Of a stretch of 33,432 bases of DNA, positions 7,887-16,584 are shown one piece after another. Where the stretch lies: NCBI GenBank assembly GCA_030446505.1, contig JAUJND010000053.1, positions 1-33,432 of the forward strand, written 5' to 3'. The stretch's first letter is position 1. The number at the start of each line of letters is the position of its first letter. The stretch comes from Chroococcidiopsidaceae cyanobacterium YX2bin18. GTDB taxonomy: Bacteria; Cyanobacteriota; Cyanobacteriia; Cyanobacteriales; Chroococcidiopsidaceae. Made by a program: the position numbers and the translations under genes. A model generated the notes under the pieces. The model was not told the origin of the DNA. It made no database searches and saw nothing but the letters and a program-made list of their open reading frames with translations.

Positions 7887-9038
7887 ATGGATCGACGGTC
7901 TTTTTTACTAGGTACAGGGACGCTTACCCTAAGTCAACTATTAGCTGGGTGCAGTGGTCACCAAGCAAAGTTGCGCGTGCAGCTGTTAAAAGGTTCCATA
8001 CCTGCCCAAGCGGTGAACAAATTTCGGACTCTAAACCAACGTACTGATTTACAGTTTGCTCCTGTCGAGCAGTTAAAAGATTTATTTACCCAGTTGCAAT
8101 CTTGGGGACAGCAAGAGCAAAAGCCGGAGCAGCAACAATTACAGCTGCCTCTACCCTTTATTAAATCTAAACAAATTGCTCCCCCTGACTTAGTAGGGTT
8201 GGGAGATTACTGGTTGGCACAGGCGATTGAGCAAAAATTGATTCAGCCGCTTGATCCGGCAAAGTTGCAACAGTGGCTTACTCTGCCTAAGCGGTGGCAA
8301 GAACTAGTGAGGCGGAATAACCAAGGTCAGCTAGATGCTAGGGGAAAAGTTTGGGCAGTGCCTTATCGTTGGGGTAACACAGTTATTGTCTATAACCGAG
8401 ATAAATTTAAGTCATTGGGCTGGACACCAACTGATTGGAGTGATTTGTGGCGGGAGGAATTACGCGATCGCATTTCTATCCTCGATCAGCCACGAGAAGT
8501 TATTGGTCTGACATTAAAAAAACTAGGACAATCCTACAACACCGAGAATCTCAATAATGTTCCAGACCTAGAACAGCAACTACGCGCCCTCCACCAACAA
8601 GTCAAGTTGTATAGTTCTAATACCTACTTGGAACCCCTAATTTTGGGAGATGCTTGGGTAGCGGTAGGCTGGTCAACAGACGTGCTGCCAGTAATCCAAC
8701 GTTATCAGCAAATTGCAGCAGTTATTCCTCAATCGGGAACCGCAGTATGGGCAGACTTATGGGTACGCCCATTAGGTGATGCTTCTAGCACGTCTCTGGG
8801 TGAACAGTGGATTGATTTTTGTTTGACACCGGAAATTGCTCAACAAATTTCTTTCCAAACCAAGGCAACCTCACCGATTCCAGTGACGCTCAACCCAGCT
8901 AATATCCAAAAACCGTTGCGAAATCTGTTGCTATCTGACCCAGAAATTTTCCAGCGCAGTGAATTTTTACTGCCTCTATCTGAAACAACAATGCAGCAGT
9001 ATCAGTCATTATGGCAAAAAATAAGAATTAATCCTTAA
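7887..9038 (+). CDS. Periplasmic solute-binding lipoprotein, PotD-like
   Basis: A 383-residue protein. The N-terminus MDRRSFLLGTGTLTLSQLLA leads into a lipobox (LLAGC), and DRRSFL is close to a twin-arginine motif, so it is probably a Tat-exported lipoprotein. The body resembles the spermidine/putrescine-binding PotD type of extracellular solute-binding protein: 'GKVWAVPYRWGNTVIVYNRD' and 'DWSDLWREELRDRISILD' are typical. No permease or ATPase gene is adjacent, so it either works with a transporter elsewhere or has another role. It is 6 bases downstream of the lyase-like gene and converges on the next gene with a 4-base overlap of stops (9035-9038). Confidence 0.8.
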   Translation: MDRRSFLLGTGTLTLSQLLAGCSGHQAKLRVQLLKGSIPAQAVNKFRTLNQRTDLQFAPVEQLKDLFTQLQSWGQQEQKPEQQQLQLPLPFIKSKQIAPPDLVGLGDYWLAQAIEQKLIQPLDPAKLQQWLTLPKRWQELVRRNNQGQLDARGKVWAVPYRWGNTVIVYNRDKFKSLGWTPTDWSDLWREELRDRISILDQPREVIGLTLKKLGQSYNTENLNNVPDLEQQLRALHQQVKLYSSNTYLEPLILGDAWVAVGWSTDVLPVIQRYQQIAAVIPQSGTAVWADLWVRPLGDASSTSLGEQWIDFCLTPEIAQQISFQTKATSPIPVTLNPANIQKPLRNLLLSDPEIFQRSEFLLPLSETTMQQYQSLWQKIRINP

Positions 9039-9607
9039 ATCTGGTTACTTGACACCCGGATACGTGATTTGCCCGTGGCTTCCAGTTGGATATCGCATAC
9101 GCTTGGACTAATACTAAAGTTACAAGTATAAGTTGCCAAAAGTTCTTTTTGATAATTGAAGACTCTGACGTTGTAGCCATAATCACGGGCAACAGTGCCG
9201 AAATGATTAACGAATTCGTAGCGCTCTAGGTAGTCGATTAAACTCCAATTTTGGCGATTTACTAAGAGATCAATTCGTGCGGTAGTGGCGTTACCTGGAT
9301 AAGCCAACCAGTTCTCCAGCAGATTACCCCCAAACTGTTCATTTGCCCACCATAGGCTAGGAATTGTTAGCTGCTGTTGGCAGATAGTATTAGCCGTGAT
9401 CGCAGTTATCTGTTCACAGTTAACGGTGGTAGCTGCGATCGCTCTGTTTAGGGATGCAGGCTCCAATAAACTTAGTTCTACAGGAGCAGTAGAAGGCTGT
9501 GGTACTGATGTTTGGGCAGGCGATGGTTGTGGTAAGAAGGATGTACTTAAGCTGATGCTAAGTAGTAGTAGAAGCGATCGCGGCAAGCGCAGATTACACA
9601 AACGCAT
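9035..9607 (-). CDS. Secreted protein of unknown function
   Basis: A 190-residue protein with a clear Sec signal peptide: basic start MRLCNLRLPRS, hydrophobic LLLLLSISLSTSFL, and a likely cleavage after PAQ (near residue 32). The mature part has four cysteines (in VNCEQI, TICQQQL, YTCNFS and SVCDIQL), which could form disulfides in the periplasm, and 'LLVNRQNWSLIDYLERYEFV'-type mixed helix/strand content. I do not recognise the family. It converges on the PotD-like gene. Confidence 0.6.
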   Translation of the reverse strand: MRLCNLRLPRSLLLLLSISLSTSFLPQPSPAQTSVPQPSTAPVELSLLEPASLNRAIAATTVNCEQITAITANTICQQQLTIPSLWWANEQFGGNLLENWLAYPGNATTARIDLLVNRQNWSLIDYLERYEFVNHFGTVARDYGYNVRVFNYQKELLATYTCNFSISPSVCDIQLEATGKSRIRVSSNQI

Positions 9608-9764
9608 TGTCTTTATGGCAGTTTTCAGTACATTTAATTGGTATTAATCTGCGTCAGCGCAGATATTTATGTAGCAACAATTTTTTATCGTCTACATACT
9701 TATTGCAAGACGTATCTTAGCTGCAAAAGAGCCTAACATCAGCACAAGCGCGAAACATTTAAAC

Positions 9765-10889
9765 TTATCCCCAAAGCCGACGACTAGGCGATCCATTGAG
9801 GCGCTGATGAGTATCAGAAAGAAGGTCTGGAATATCAAGATTCTCTGGACACCGAGGTAAACAATCGCCGCAACTAGTGCAACGGTTTCCTTTAACACCA
9901 GGAAACCAGTGACCAGCATTTTCAAACATACCGTAGCGATAACTACCATAATCGGTCATGTCATAGGCAACAGCAAGATTTCTGAGCCGCAAAACTTCGG
10001 GAATGTTAATCTTCTCTGGACAAGGTAGACAAGCATAGCACTGACTACAGCGATTACTTCCCAAGGCGGCTGCTTGATCATCTAAGCGCTGCAAAATTTC
10101 AACTTCTTGTGGTGTTAGTTGATTGCAGTCAGTAACACTTAAAGGTTGAGTTAATTCATCTGGATTTGCTGCCCCCACGCTGAGAGTAGTAATCCGAGGG
10201 TCACTTAGTAAAAATCGGTAGTTTAACTCTAGTGGTGAAAAGGGGTGGCACAGATCTTTGAGCGTTTGTGGCGGCGTGTAAAGCCTTCCTCCCTTATCAG
10301 CAGGTGAGATGATGAACACGCCCATGTCCTTTTTGGATGCCAGTTCAATTGCGGCTGCATTGCGCTGGAAGAAGTAGTAATAGTGGAGGTTGACAAATTC
10401 AAACAAATCAGTATTGATTGCTGCCAAAATTACTTCTAAAGCTCCATGAGTGGAGAAGCCAACGTGCCGCACCCGACCATCAGCAACAGCTTCCGCCACT
10501 GCTTGCATACAACCTTCAGTCCTCTGAATCCAGTTCAGCTGTTCCCAAGTATTCACACCATGAATCGCTAGACAATCAAGGTAATCTAATCCTAATCGCT
10601 CCAGCGACTCGTTAAGGTGGCGACGCATAGTATCCGCATCAGCTACGGGTGAAATTTTACTAGTGATGTGAAGTCGAGAACGCGGCAGCGACAATTCACT
10701 TTTTAGAGCCGCGCCTAGATACTGCTCACTTTTACCATAACCTCTAGCAGTTTCCAGGTGATTAATACCAAGTAACACGGCTCTTTGTATAGTCTGTCGT
10801 GCATTTTCAGCAGTTGCCAGGTAGCGCATGGTTCCCAAGGAAAACACGCTCAGAGCCAAATTAGTCTTGCCAAACCGTCGATAATGCAT
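9765..10889 (-). CDS. Aldo/keto reductase with C-terminal 4Fe-4S cysteine clusters
   Basis: A 374-residue protein. Residues 1-270 form an aldo/keto reductase barrel (MHYRRFGKTNLALSVFSLGT start). The usual catalytic tetrad D-Y-K-H is here E46-Y51-K78-H110: HLETARGYGKSE has glutamate where most members have aspartate. After residue 280 come two cysteine clusters, CSQCYACLPCP (281-291) and CTSCGDCLPRCP (337-348), of the ferredoxin 4Fe-4S type. Such fusions are widespread in cyanobacteria; the physiological substrate is unknown and electron transfer through the Fe-S domain is inferred. Start ATG at 10889 is immediately downstream of an AT-rich spacer from the nuclease-type gene at 10943, same strand. 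Confidence 0.88.
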   Translation of the reverse strand: MHYRRFGKTNLALSVFSLGTMRYLATAENARQTIQRAVLLGINHLETARGYGKSEQYLGAALKSELSLPRSRLHITSKISPVADADTMRRHLNESLERLGLDYLDCLAIHGVNTWEQLNWIQRTEGCMQAVAEAVADGRVRHVGFSTHGALEVILAAINTDLFEFVNLHYYYFFQRNAAAIELASKKDMGVFIISPADKGGRLYTPPQTLKDLCHPFSPLELNYRFLLSDPRITTLSVGAANPDELTQPLSVTDCNQLTPQEVEILQRLDDQAAALGSNRCSQCYACLPCPEKINIPEVLRLRNLAVAYDMTDYGSYRYGMFENAGHWFPGVKGNRCTSCGDCLPRCPENLDIPDLLSDTHQRLNGSPSRRLWG

Positions 10890-10925
10890 TTTATTTTGAG
10901 TTGAATAACTTAGAACTCAAAACTT

Positions 10926-10941
10926 AAAACTCATAACTATT
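10926..10941. repeat. 16-base repeat copy 1, just after the bfn stop
   Basis: AAAACTCATAACTATT occurs here and again at 12531-12546. In both places one base separates it from a minus-strand stop codon (10943-10945 and 12548-12550). It belongs to a short degenerate repeat tract (ACTCAAAACTTAAAACTCAT), a pattern common between genes of filamentous cyanobacteria. Confidence 0.6.
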
Positions 10942-10942
10942 T

Positions 10943-11446
10943 TTAGTCTTCTCCAGTGCTAAAACCTCCTCCTTGGATTAAATCTTCAGGTCGCAGATTA
11001 GCGAGAAATTCTCGGAATGCTCGCTGTTCTGCTTCATCAGCATCTCGATCAACAGGAATAGAGGCATCAGCAAGAACTTCCTCCATTACCCAAATTGGGC
11101 TGGCGGTGCGGAGGGCGATCGCGATCGCATCAATGGGAAGGGCCACAATTTCTTTCTTTAAGTCACCCTGGCGGACAGTCAGAATTGCATAGAATGTCCC
11201 GTCTTGGATCGAATGAATAACAATGCGCTCTAGAGTCATCTCCCAGACTTCTAAAATATTAGCCAGCAGATCATGGGTTAGAGGTCGAGGAGGCTTATGG
11301 TTTTCTAGAGCACCAATAATTGCTTTTGCCTGATCTTGATTTATATAGATCGGCAATGCACGTCGGTCTGTACCGTCTTTCAAAAGCACGATCGGGCTGC
11401 GATTTACGGCATCTATTGCAATGCCAGCGACTCTCATTTCAATCAT
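10943..11446 (-). CDS. Bifunctional nuclease domain protein (DUF151/BFN)
   Basis: A 167-residue protein covering the full BFN domain: MIEMRVAGIAIDAVNRSPIV start, then 'LPIYINQDQAKAIIGALENH' and 'RIVIHSIQDGTFYAILTVRQ', and 'IVALPIDAIAIALRTASPIW'. Plant and bacterial members are reported to have RNase and DNase activity. The acidic C-terminal tail (residues 130-167) is variable in the family. It is divergent from riboflavin synthase across a 316-base spacer. Confidence 0.85.
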   Translation of the reverse strand: MIEMRVAGIAIDAVNRSPIVLLKDGTDRRALPIYINQDQAKAIIGALENHKPPRPLTHDLLANILEVWEMTLERIVIHSIQDGTFYAILTVRQGDLKKEIVALPIDAIAIALRTASPIWVMEEVLADASIPVDRDADEAEQRAFREFLANLRPEDLIQGGGFSTGED

Positions 11447-11762
11447 TGGCGTAGCCTCTACAATCCTTTAGATAAGGGATAGTTTGTGAAAAGGGATATA
11501 GTGATAAGCGATAGACGGGATCAATGACATACATACTTCTAGTTTTATAAAATTAATCGGTTGAACTCCAATCTGGGAGCAAGGCTTAAAGTAAACTGAA
11601 TCGGTAGGTACAGATACAGATACAGATATCCTTATCCCAAGTATGCCTTGTTATTGATGCGGATTTATTAAAGTCGCTGTGACAATTTAAAGAATAATTT
11701 AACTTTCTAGGGCTAAATACAGTTGGTATTAAGCAGTAGATTCCTTATTTTGTGATAAAGCT
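11447..11762. other. Divergent promoter region between bfn-type gene and riboflavin synthase
   Basis: No coding potential. It contains a six-base tandem repeat, TACAGA three times at 11609-11626, and inverted segments ATAAGGGATA (near 11475) and TATCCTTATCC (near 11627) that could pair over about 150 bases. I see no riboflavin (FMN) riboswitch: the GC-rich conserved FMN-aptamer blocks are absent. Confidence 0.45.
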
Positions 11763-12437
11763 GTGTTTACAGGATTAATTCAAGCATTAGGAACGATTCG
11801 ACCGCTAGGAGGCGACGCTTGGCAAATTACTTGCGTTTTGGAAGATACTGCCGTAATTTTGCCGGATCTATCTATTGGTGATAGTGTTGCCGTCGATGGT
11901 GTTTGCCTGACTGTAATGGAAGTATTGCCCCAAGGATTTATCGCTGCCGCATCGCCAGAAACTCTCCGCCGCACAACTTTAGGGCAACAGACAGAAGATG
12001 GTTTTGTCAACTTAGAAACGGCGCTGCGAGTTGGCAGCAAGCTAGGTGGTCATTTTGTCATGGGTCATGTCGACGGCATAGGTCGTCTACAAGCAGTGGA
12101 GCAAACCGCTACGTCTTGGGAGATGATTTTTAGGGCAAATGAGACGATCGCTCGTTATATCGTTCCCAAGGGCAGTATTGCCGTCAATGGTGTAAGTTTA
12201 ACAATTGCCGAATATGACTCAGGATCAATGCAGTTCAAAGTAGCAGTGATTCCCCTTACCTATATACACACAAATCTCCACTATCTCCGACTAGGTAGCC
12301 AGGTAAATTTGGAAGCAGATATTCTAGGTAAATATGTTGAAAAATTAATTCATTCCGGCACCACTGACGATTCAGTAGCTCATACTAGCCTAGACGAGCT
12401 TACACCCACATTTTTAACAGAACACGGCTATTTGTGA
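11763..12437 (+). CDS. ribE: Riboflavin synthase, alpha subunit
   Basis: A 224-residue protein made of two tandem lumazine-binding repeats. Repeat 1 starts MFTGLIQALGTIRPLG and has GDSVAVDGVCLTVMEV; repeat 2 begins at GHFVMGHVDGIGRL and has KGSIAVNGVSLTIAEY. The enzyme dismutates two molecules of 6,7-dimethyl-8-ribityllumazine to make riboflavin. The start codon is GTG at 11763; the family's conserved MFTG start supports it. Length is normal. No other rib genes are in the window. Confidence 0.95.
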   Translation: MFTGLIQALGTIRPLGGDAWQITCVLEDTAVILPDLSIGDSVAVDGVCLTVMEVLPQGFIAAASPETLRRTTLGQQTEDGFVNLETALRVGSKLGGHFVMGHVDGIGRLQAVEQTATSWEMIFRANETIARYIVPKGSIAVNGVSLTIAEYDSGSMQFKVAVIPLTYIHTNLHYLRLGSQVNLEADILGKYVEKLIHSGTTDDSVAHTSLDELTPTFLTEHGYL

Positions 12438-12475
12438 GAGTTTTTGAGTTAAATATAATATCTTCTAACTCAAAA

Positions 12476-12516
12476 CTCAACGGTCAGCCGGAGGAGGCTC
12501 CGGCTGCTGCGTTGAG
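12476..12516. repeat. Palindrome between convergent ribE and M23 peptidase genes
   Basis: Arms CAGCCGGAG (12485-12493) and CTCCGGCTG (12498-12506) pair perfectly around GAGG, extended by CTCAACG/CGTTGAG (12476-12482 and 12510-12516). It lies between two converging genes and could act as a two-way terminator, but there is no T-run after it on either strand. It is embedded in AACTCAAAACTC-type short repeats. A mobile or REP-like palindrome is equally possible. Confidence 0.5.
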
Positions 12517-12530
12517 CAAGCTCAAAATTC

Positions 12531-12546
12531 AAAACTCATAACTATT
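12531..12546. repeat. 16-base repeat copy 2, just after the M23 peptidase stop
   Basis: Second copy of AAAACTCATAACTATT, one base from the stop codon at 12548-12550, the same spacing as copy 1 at the end of the bfn-type gene. Confidence 0.6.
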
Positions 12547-12547
12547 G

Positions 12548-13882
12548 TTAACTGCCTGGTTGGCGACTTTGAGCAACACGTAAAGATTCTACCAGATGAG
12601 CTAAAGCGTCCTGCAATTGCACACCAGGATCAGTGGCAACCCAACCTTCAGAAGTTAAAGTGCGAGTTTCAAAGTGGAGGTGGGGACCAGTAGAGTTACC
12701 AGTACTGCCAACACGCCCAATAACTACTCCCTGTTCAACCCACTCGCCAGGTTGGACAAATATTTCTGACAGGTGACCATAAAGCGTTTGTTGCGTAAGC
12801 TTCTTGTGATCAAGAACAACAGTTAAGCCATAACCACCCAAAAAGTCGGCGATCGCCACGTTACCAGCGTCAGCCGCCAAAACTGGTGTCCCCAATGCTG
12901 CGCCAAAGTCAGTTCCAGCGTGAAAGCGGCGACTACCTGTAATTGGATGAATCCGCCAGCCAAAAAGTGAGGTAATCGGAGCCGGAATAGTAAGCGGAAA
13001 CATCAGCCCTGAATTAACGCCTAATACTCCTCTGGGTCGAGGCGTGCGGTTGTAGTAAAATGCACTACGAGTCGGCACACTGGCAGCAATCTGAGCAGAA
13101 GATATCCTTTTATTAACACGACCGTTACTACTAGTGATTGGAGCCACCCGAATTGGCGAAATTCCTCTTACTGCAATGCCTCGAACCCAACTAGGCGCTT
13201 GAGAACCACGCGATCGCGACAGAATTAATTGGCTGAGTACTCCTAATAGCAACTCGTGCTCGCTTCTCTGGAGTACCGCAACTACTAGCTGAAACCCCTT
13301 GCCTTAAAACGGCTTTACACCCTGTTGAACGCTCTGATAGCACCACTGAACTCGGTGCTTCATAGCTTGTAGCACCAATTCTGTACTCAGTAGGGTCAAT
13401 ATAAGCGCCGTTATAATTTGCTGTAGAAGTGTTGGCAGCTTTTTCCGAGTTCCGAGTAGGGTTTGGACTGAATACCAGGTAAATTCCTTGGAGGTTGGGT
13501 AGCGAAGTTTGGGTGACACTCGTGGAGCAGGCGGACTAGCAACCTTTAGTTTGGTTTGTTCGCGTTTAACTGGAAGCGTTGGCGCTTGCTGCCTTAATCG
13601 TTCTCCTCTAACTGAAGTCGGAGTAAAATTTGTTAGTCGTTCTCTTCTGGCTGGAGCCGGAACGTGAGGTATTTTAGGCGCAAATTTTACTACTGGCGCT
13701 GTTACAGATGGGGGTTTCGATTCAATCTTAGTGGGTACAACAACTGCGTCTGGTATCTTAGTTTGAGCAAATACGAGGTTGTTGCTCAAGAGGCTTAATA
13801 CACCGATACAACTCAGATGTCCTAATAAAGAATGCAGCCAGAAGCGGCGTAAAGATGTGTAAGTATCAGTTGGCTGGGTCAT
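12548..13882 (-). pseudogene. M23 (LytM-type) peptidase, secreted, split by frameshifts
   Basis: The N-terminal frame from ATG 13882 (MTQPTDTYTSLRRFWLHSLL, preceded by GAGAGAAAAA) gives a signal peptide ending near VFAQT and a proline-rich linker. A middle section, about 13210-13460, is readable only in another frame (YNGAYIDPTEYRIGATSYEA, then STGCKAVLRQG). The C-terminal frame carries the LytM domain: HAGTDFG and HLHFETR hold the H-x3-D and H-x-H zinc ligands. Restored length is about 440 residues. It would be a periplasmic endopeptidase or an amidase activator acting on peptidoglycan. Shifts lie near 13450-13500 and 13200. An upstream ATG at 13936 exists but lacks a ribosome site. Confidence 0.8.
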
Positions 13883-14034
13883 TTTTTCTCTCGTTTCTGA
13901 TTTGCGTTGACAACAAATTATCCTTAGTAGTTTCAATTAGCCTTAAATTTTTCGGAACTGTAAAGTCTAGTTATCAACCCTTAGTTAACTCCAACAAACT
14001 ACACTTGCACTGGGGAACGTCTTAGGACAAACAA

Positions 14035-14920
14035 TTAACTATAGCCCAGACTGATTGTACCTGGCTTAAGGTAAATTTCTGGACTAGCTACTGAATCAAC
14101 GTCATTCATCCCAAGCCGAACCCGTAAATCACCAATGGCAGTAACGCCTACAATTACTCCGAAATAACCATCAACGCAGACTGAACGACCTATATTTATG
14201 AGTAGCTTTTCGTAGTCGAGTAGCAGAGTATCTATTCCCACTTGCGATCGCTGATGACCAGATGCTATACCGATTAAAGTTACAGCCGTCAGCATTTCCA
14301 GGGAGGCAATCGTTGCCCCAAGCTGAGTTTCTTGTAATGATTGCAGATTGATGCCGCTTTCCGGTACTGGATTAGCCCAGTTAATACCCACACCCACGAC
14401 TGCTTTAGTAATTCGTCCTTGCTGCACCTTGGTTTCAGTTAAAATACCGCCCAGTTTACGTTCACGAGGAAGTTGCGACGTGATCAAAGCATCCCGCCGT
14501 CGCACGGCGGGATTGCTCACGTCGAAGGTTCCCTCCACGCCTTGTCTTCCGTAAAGTATTAAGTCATTGGGCATTTGAGGAAACTGGAATGCCGCGATCG
14601 CGTAAGGCGTTAGCAATTCCCCAAGCACTACCCAAAGTTAGCTGGTAGCTGTGTTCAGCTGGCAAGTTAGGTGCGATCGCTACAGAAAGGTACAATCCCC
14701 CAATTGGCGAAGACCACTGACGACCCCACTGTCCTCGTCCAGATATTTGCTGATTGGCAATAACAACGGTTCCAGGTTTAGCTCCTGCATCAAGCAGATC
14801 CCAGAGTTTCTGGTTAGTTGAGGGCAAGGTTTCAAAAACATGAATAGACGGCAGGGACGAAGCATCAACAGCTTGTAATTCTGCCAAAATTGCTTCTAAC
14901 CGTTGCTGATTCAGTGCCAC
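14035..14920 (-). pseudogene. birA: Biotin-[acetyl-CoA-carboxylase] ligase with palindromic insertion and frameshift
   Basis: Frame 1 (MALNQQRLEAILAELQAVDA start) contains the ligase core: ETLPSTNQKLWDLL, and the biotinyl-AMP motif SGRGQWGRQWSSPIGGLYLS. It then breaks at the KWPND motif: two single bases are missing near 14572 and 14579 (GIPVS-LK-W-PND expected). The second frame resumes with PNDLILYGRQ, carries 28 extra residues (14458-14541), then KLGGILTETKVQQGRITKAV and GVGINWANPVPES to the end. No N-terminal DNA-binding domain is present, so it is a class I ligase, not a repressor. It biotinylates the acetyl-CoA carboxylase carrier protein. Divergent from the PgeF-type gene. Confidence 0.88.
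14458..14541. repeat. 84-nt imperfect palindromic element inserted in birA
   Basis: Extra DNA between the codons for LYGRQ and KLGGIL, which are adjacent in other biotin ligases. The centre is ATCCCGCCGT (14491-14500), CGC, ACGGCGGGAT (14504-14513); outward are CGACGTGA (14476-14483) and TCACGTCG (14517-14524), and weaker pairing reaches GAGG at 14466 and CCCTC at 14535. The length is a multiple of three and adds 28 residues without a stop. No clear target-site duplication is seen. Confidence 0.75.
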
Positions 14921-14987
14921 ACCTTCAAACCCAAATCCAGTTGCTCAAGTTAACATTAATTTACACTACAATTGTCTATTTTTTCTC

Positions 14988-15789
14988 ATGCATACTTGGC
15001 AGTGGCGCACTTGGTCAGGCTTGCCCTACTTAACGTGCAGTATTTTAGAACCTTGGTCTCATGGCTTTTTTACCCAGCACTTTTGTAAATTTCCCCCGTT
15101 CTCCATTAGAGTTAACACCTGTGCTGCAACCCGATGCTGAGGTTTATCGAGTTAAACAAGTACACGGCAATATTGTTCTCAATCCTTCAGAAATCGTGCA
15201 GATAGCAGGTACTACAGATGAAATGGCGCAATCCTCCCTACCAGCAGCAGATGGTTTGATTACTGAACAGGCAGAGCAAGCGGTGTGGGTGGCGAGTGCT
15301 GATTGTACACCCGTACTAATTGCTGATTCTACAAGTGGACAAGTTGCAGCAGTTCATGCTGGTTGGCGGGGGACAGCAGCGAAAATTGTGCCGAGTGCGA
15401 TCGCGCGATTTCAAAGTCAAGGCAGCAAAATTCAAGATTTGCGAGTTGCTCTGGGACCCGCGATCGCAGGAGCAGTCTACCAGGTATCGAATCAGGTGGG
15501 CTGAAGTTGGAGCTAGTATTATCCCACAATCAGAAGATTCGCTGCTCCAGAGTTTACACCAGTTATCCGATTCACCTATATCAACAGACCCTCAGCCAGG
15601 GCGAATCCGCTTGGATATTCGGCGGGTAATTGCTCTCCAGTTGGAACAGTTGGGCGTAAGGGACGATCAAGTGGCGATTGCCCCTCACTGTACCCTACCA
15701 AGAGCCAGAGCATTTCTTTTCTTACCGCCGTGACAAACTAAAAAAAAGTTCAATGGTCAGGTATTGTCAGTACACAACTCAGCTTGTAA
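14988..15789 (+). pseudogene. pgeF: PgeF/YfiH-type multicopper oxidase-like (purine nucleoside phosphorylase), frameshifted
   Basis: Fragments in three frames make up one protein of about 265 residues. From ATG 14988: MHTWQWRTWSGLPYLTCSIL and SHGFFTQHF; next frame: LELTPVLQPDAEVYRVKQVH, then VASADCTPVLIAD and the family hallmark VHAGWRGTAAKIV; next: EVGASIIPQSEDSLLQSLHQ; then APHCTYQEPEHFFSYRRDKL to a TAA at 15787-15789. HxH/C ligands (VKQVHG, DCTPVL, HAGWRG) are intact. Members are now known as zinc-dependent purine nucleoside phosphorylases/adenosine deaminases, once called laccase-like. Shifts lie near 15100, 15498, 15692 and 15745. Only 67 bases separate it from birA on the opposite strand. 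Confidence 0.85.
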
Positions 15790-16584
15790 GGTTTCTGTAT
15801 AGTTCCAATTGAATGATATTTCCAATTTATGGGTAAGTATAAGTACTTTTGTTGACCGAAATGCAGCGAACAAACCGTAAGTCACAACCAGGTAGCGACC
15901 CTTAACACTTAATTCATACTTTTTCTTGCTATCTTTACAGAATCTTCATACTTATTTACACTTTGATTAGTTAAACTAGAAGCATATACAGGCAGTAACT
16001 AAAACGAAAGCTTTATCCATAGCTATAACGCCTCTAGAGATATGCCTCTAGAGGCGTTATAGTATTTAGTTTTATTTGCAAAAAAACTGGGCAAGCTTTT
16101 AGTAATTGCTTATCGGTCTGGGTTAACTTAGTTAAGATTATTGCGCCGTAACCTCTGTGGTGTGCTCTTTATAATTCATCTAACCGTGTTGTCTCGATTT
16201 ACTGTGGCAATCGCAACAATACTATCGTTGATCTTTAGTAGGACAAACAGATCAAATACAAGTAAATAGTAATAATGACAACATAAATAGAAAGGTAACT
16301 ATAACTACTGCCTTTACTTCTTCAATCTCTGCTTTAAGTATCATTTTTTATGCGAAGCTATAAGAGAAAACTATATTATCAATAACCTCAATATAATTTA
16401 TTTCTATAACCAAAAAAACGGAAAATCTACTGAAATTAGCGTATTGAATTAAAAATTTCATTGTTCAAATAAAGCTAACTATAAGTAATATTACATAGGC
16501 ACTAGCTTTTAAAAGTAACAATAAAATACTCAAGTCAAAAATACAGCTTGCCCCTGACAGAATAAACTAAATGGGCAAATCTAT
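15790..16584. other. Long AT-rich non-coding region
   Basis: About 800 bases with no convincing gene on either strand; longest frames are short and lack ribosome sites. Apart from the perfect hairpin at 16023-16062 I see no structured RNA I can name, no tRNA and no phage or IS remnant. The csaB gene ends at the right border, so most of this is 3' flank of csaB and of the pgeF-type gene. It could host a small RNA ending at the hairpin. Confidence 0.4.
16023..16062 (+). terminator. Perfect 16-bp stem hairpin, candidate terminator
   Basis: CTATAACGCCTCTAGA (16023-16038), loop GATATGCC, TCTAGAGGCGTTATAG (16047-16062), with no mismatch. It is followed on the plus strand by TATTTAGTTTTATTT, which gives a T-rich tail. 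The closest plus-strand gene ends 230 bases upstream, so it may end that transcript or an unannotated RNA. The stem is unusually long and perfect for a simple terminator. Confidence 0.5.

Noticed and set aside
11447..11762. FMN riboswitch upstream of riboflavin synthase
   Set aside because: The conserved FMN-aptamer blocks are not present.
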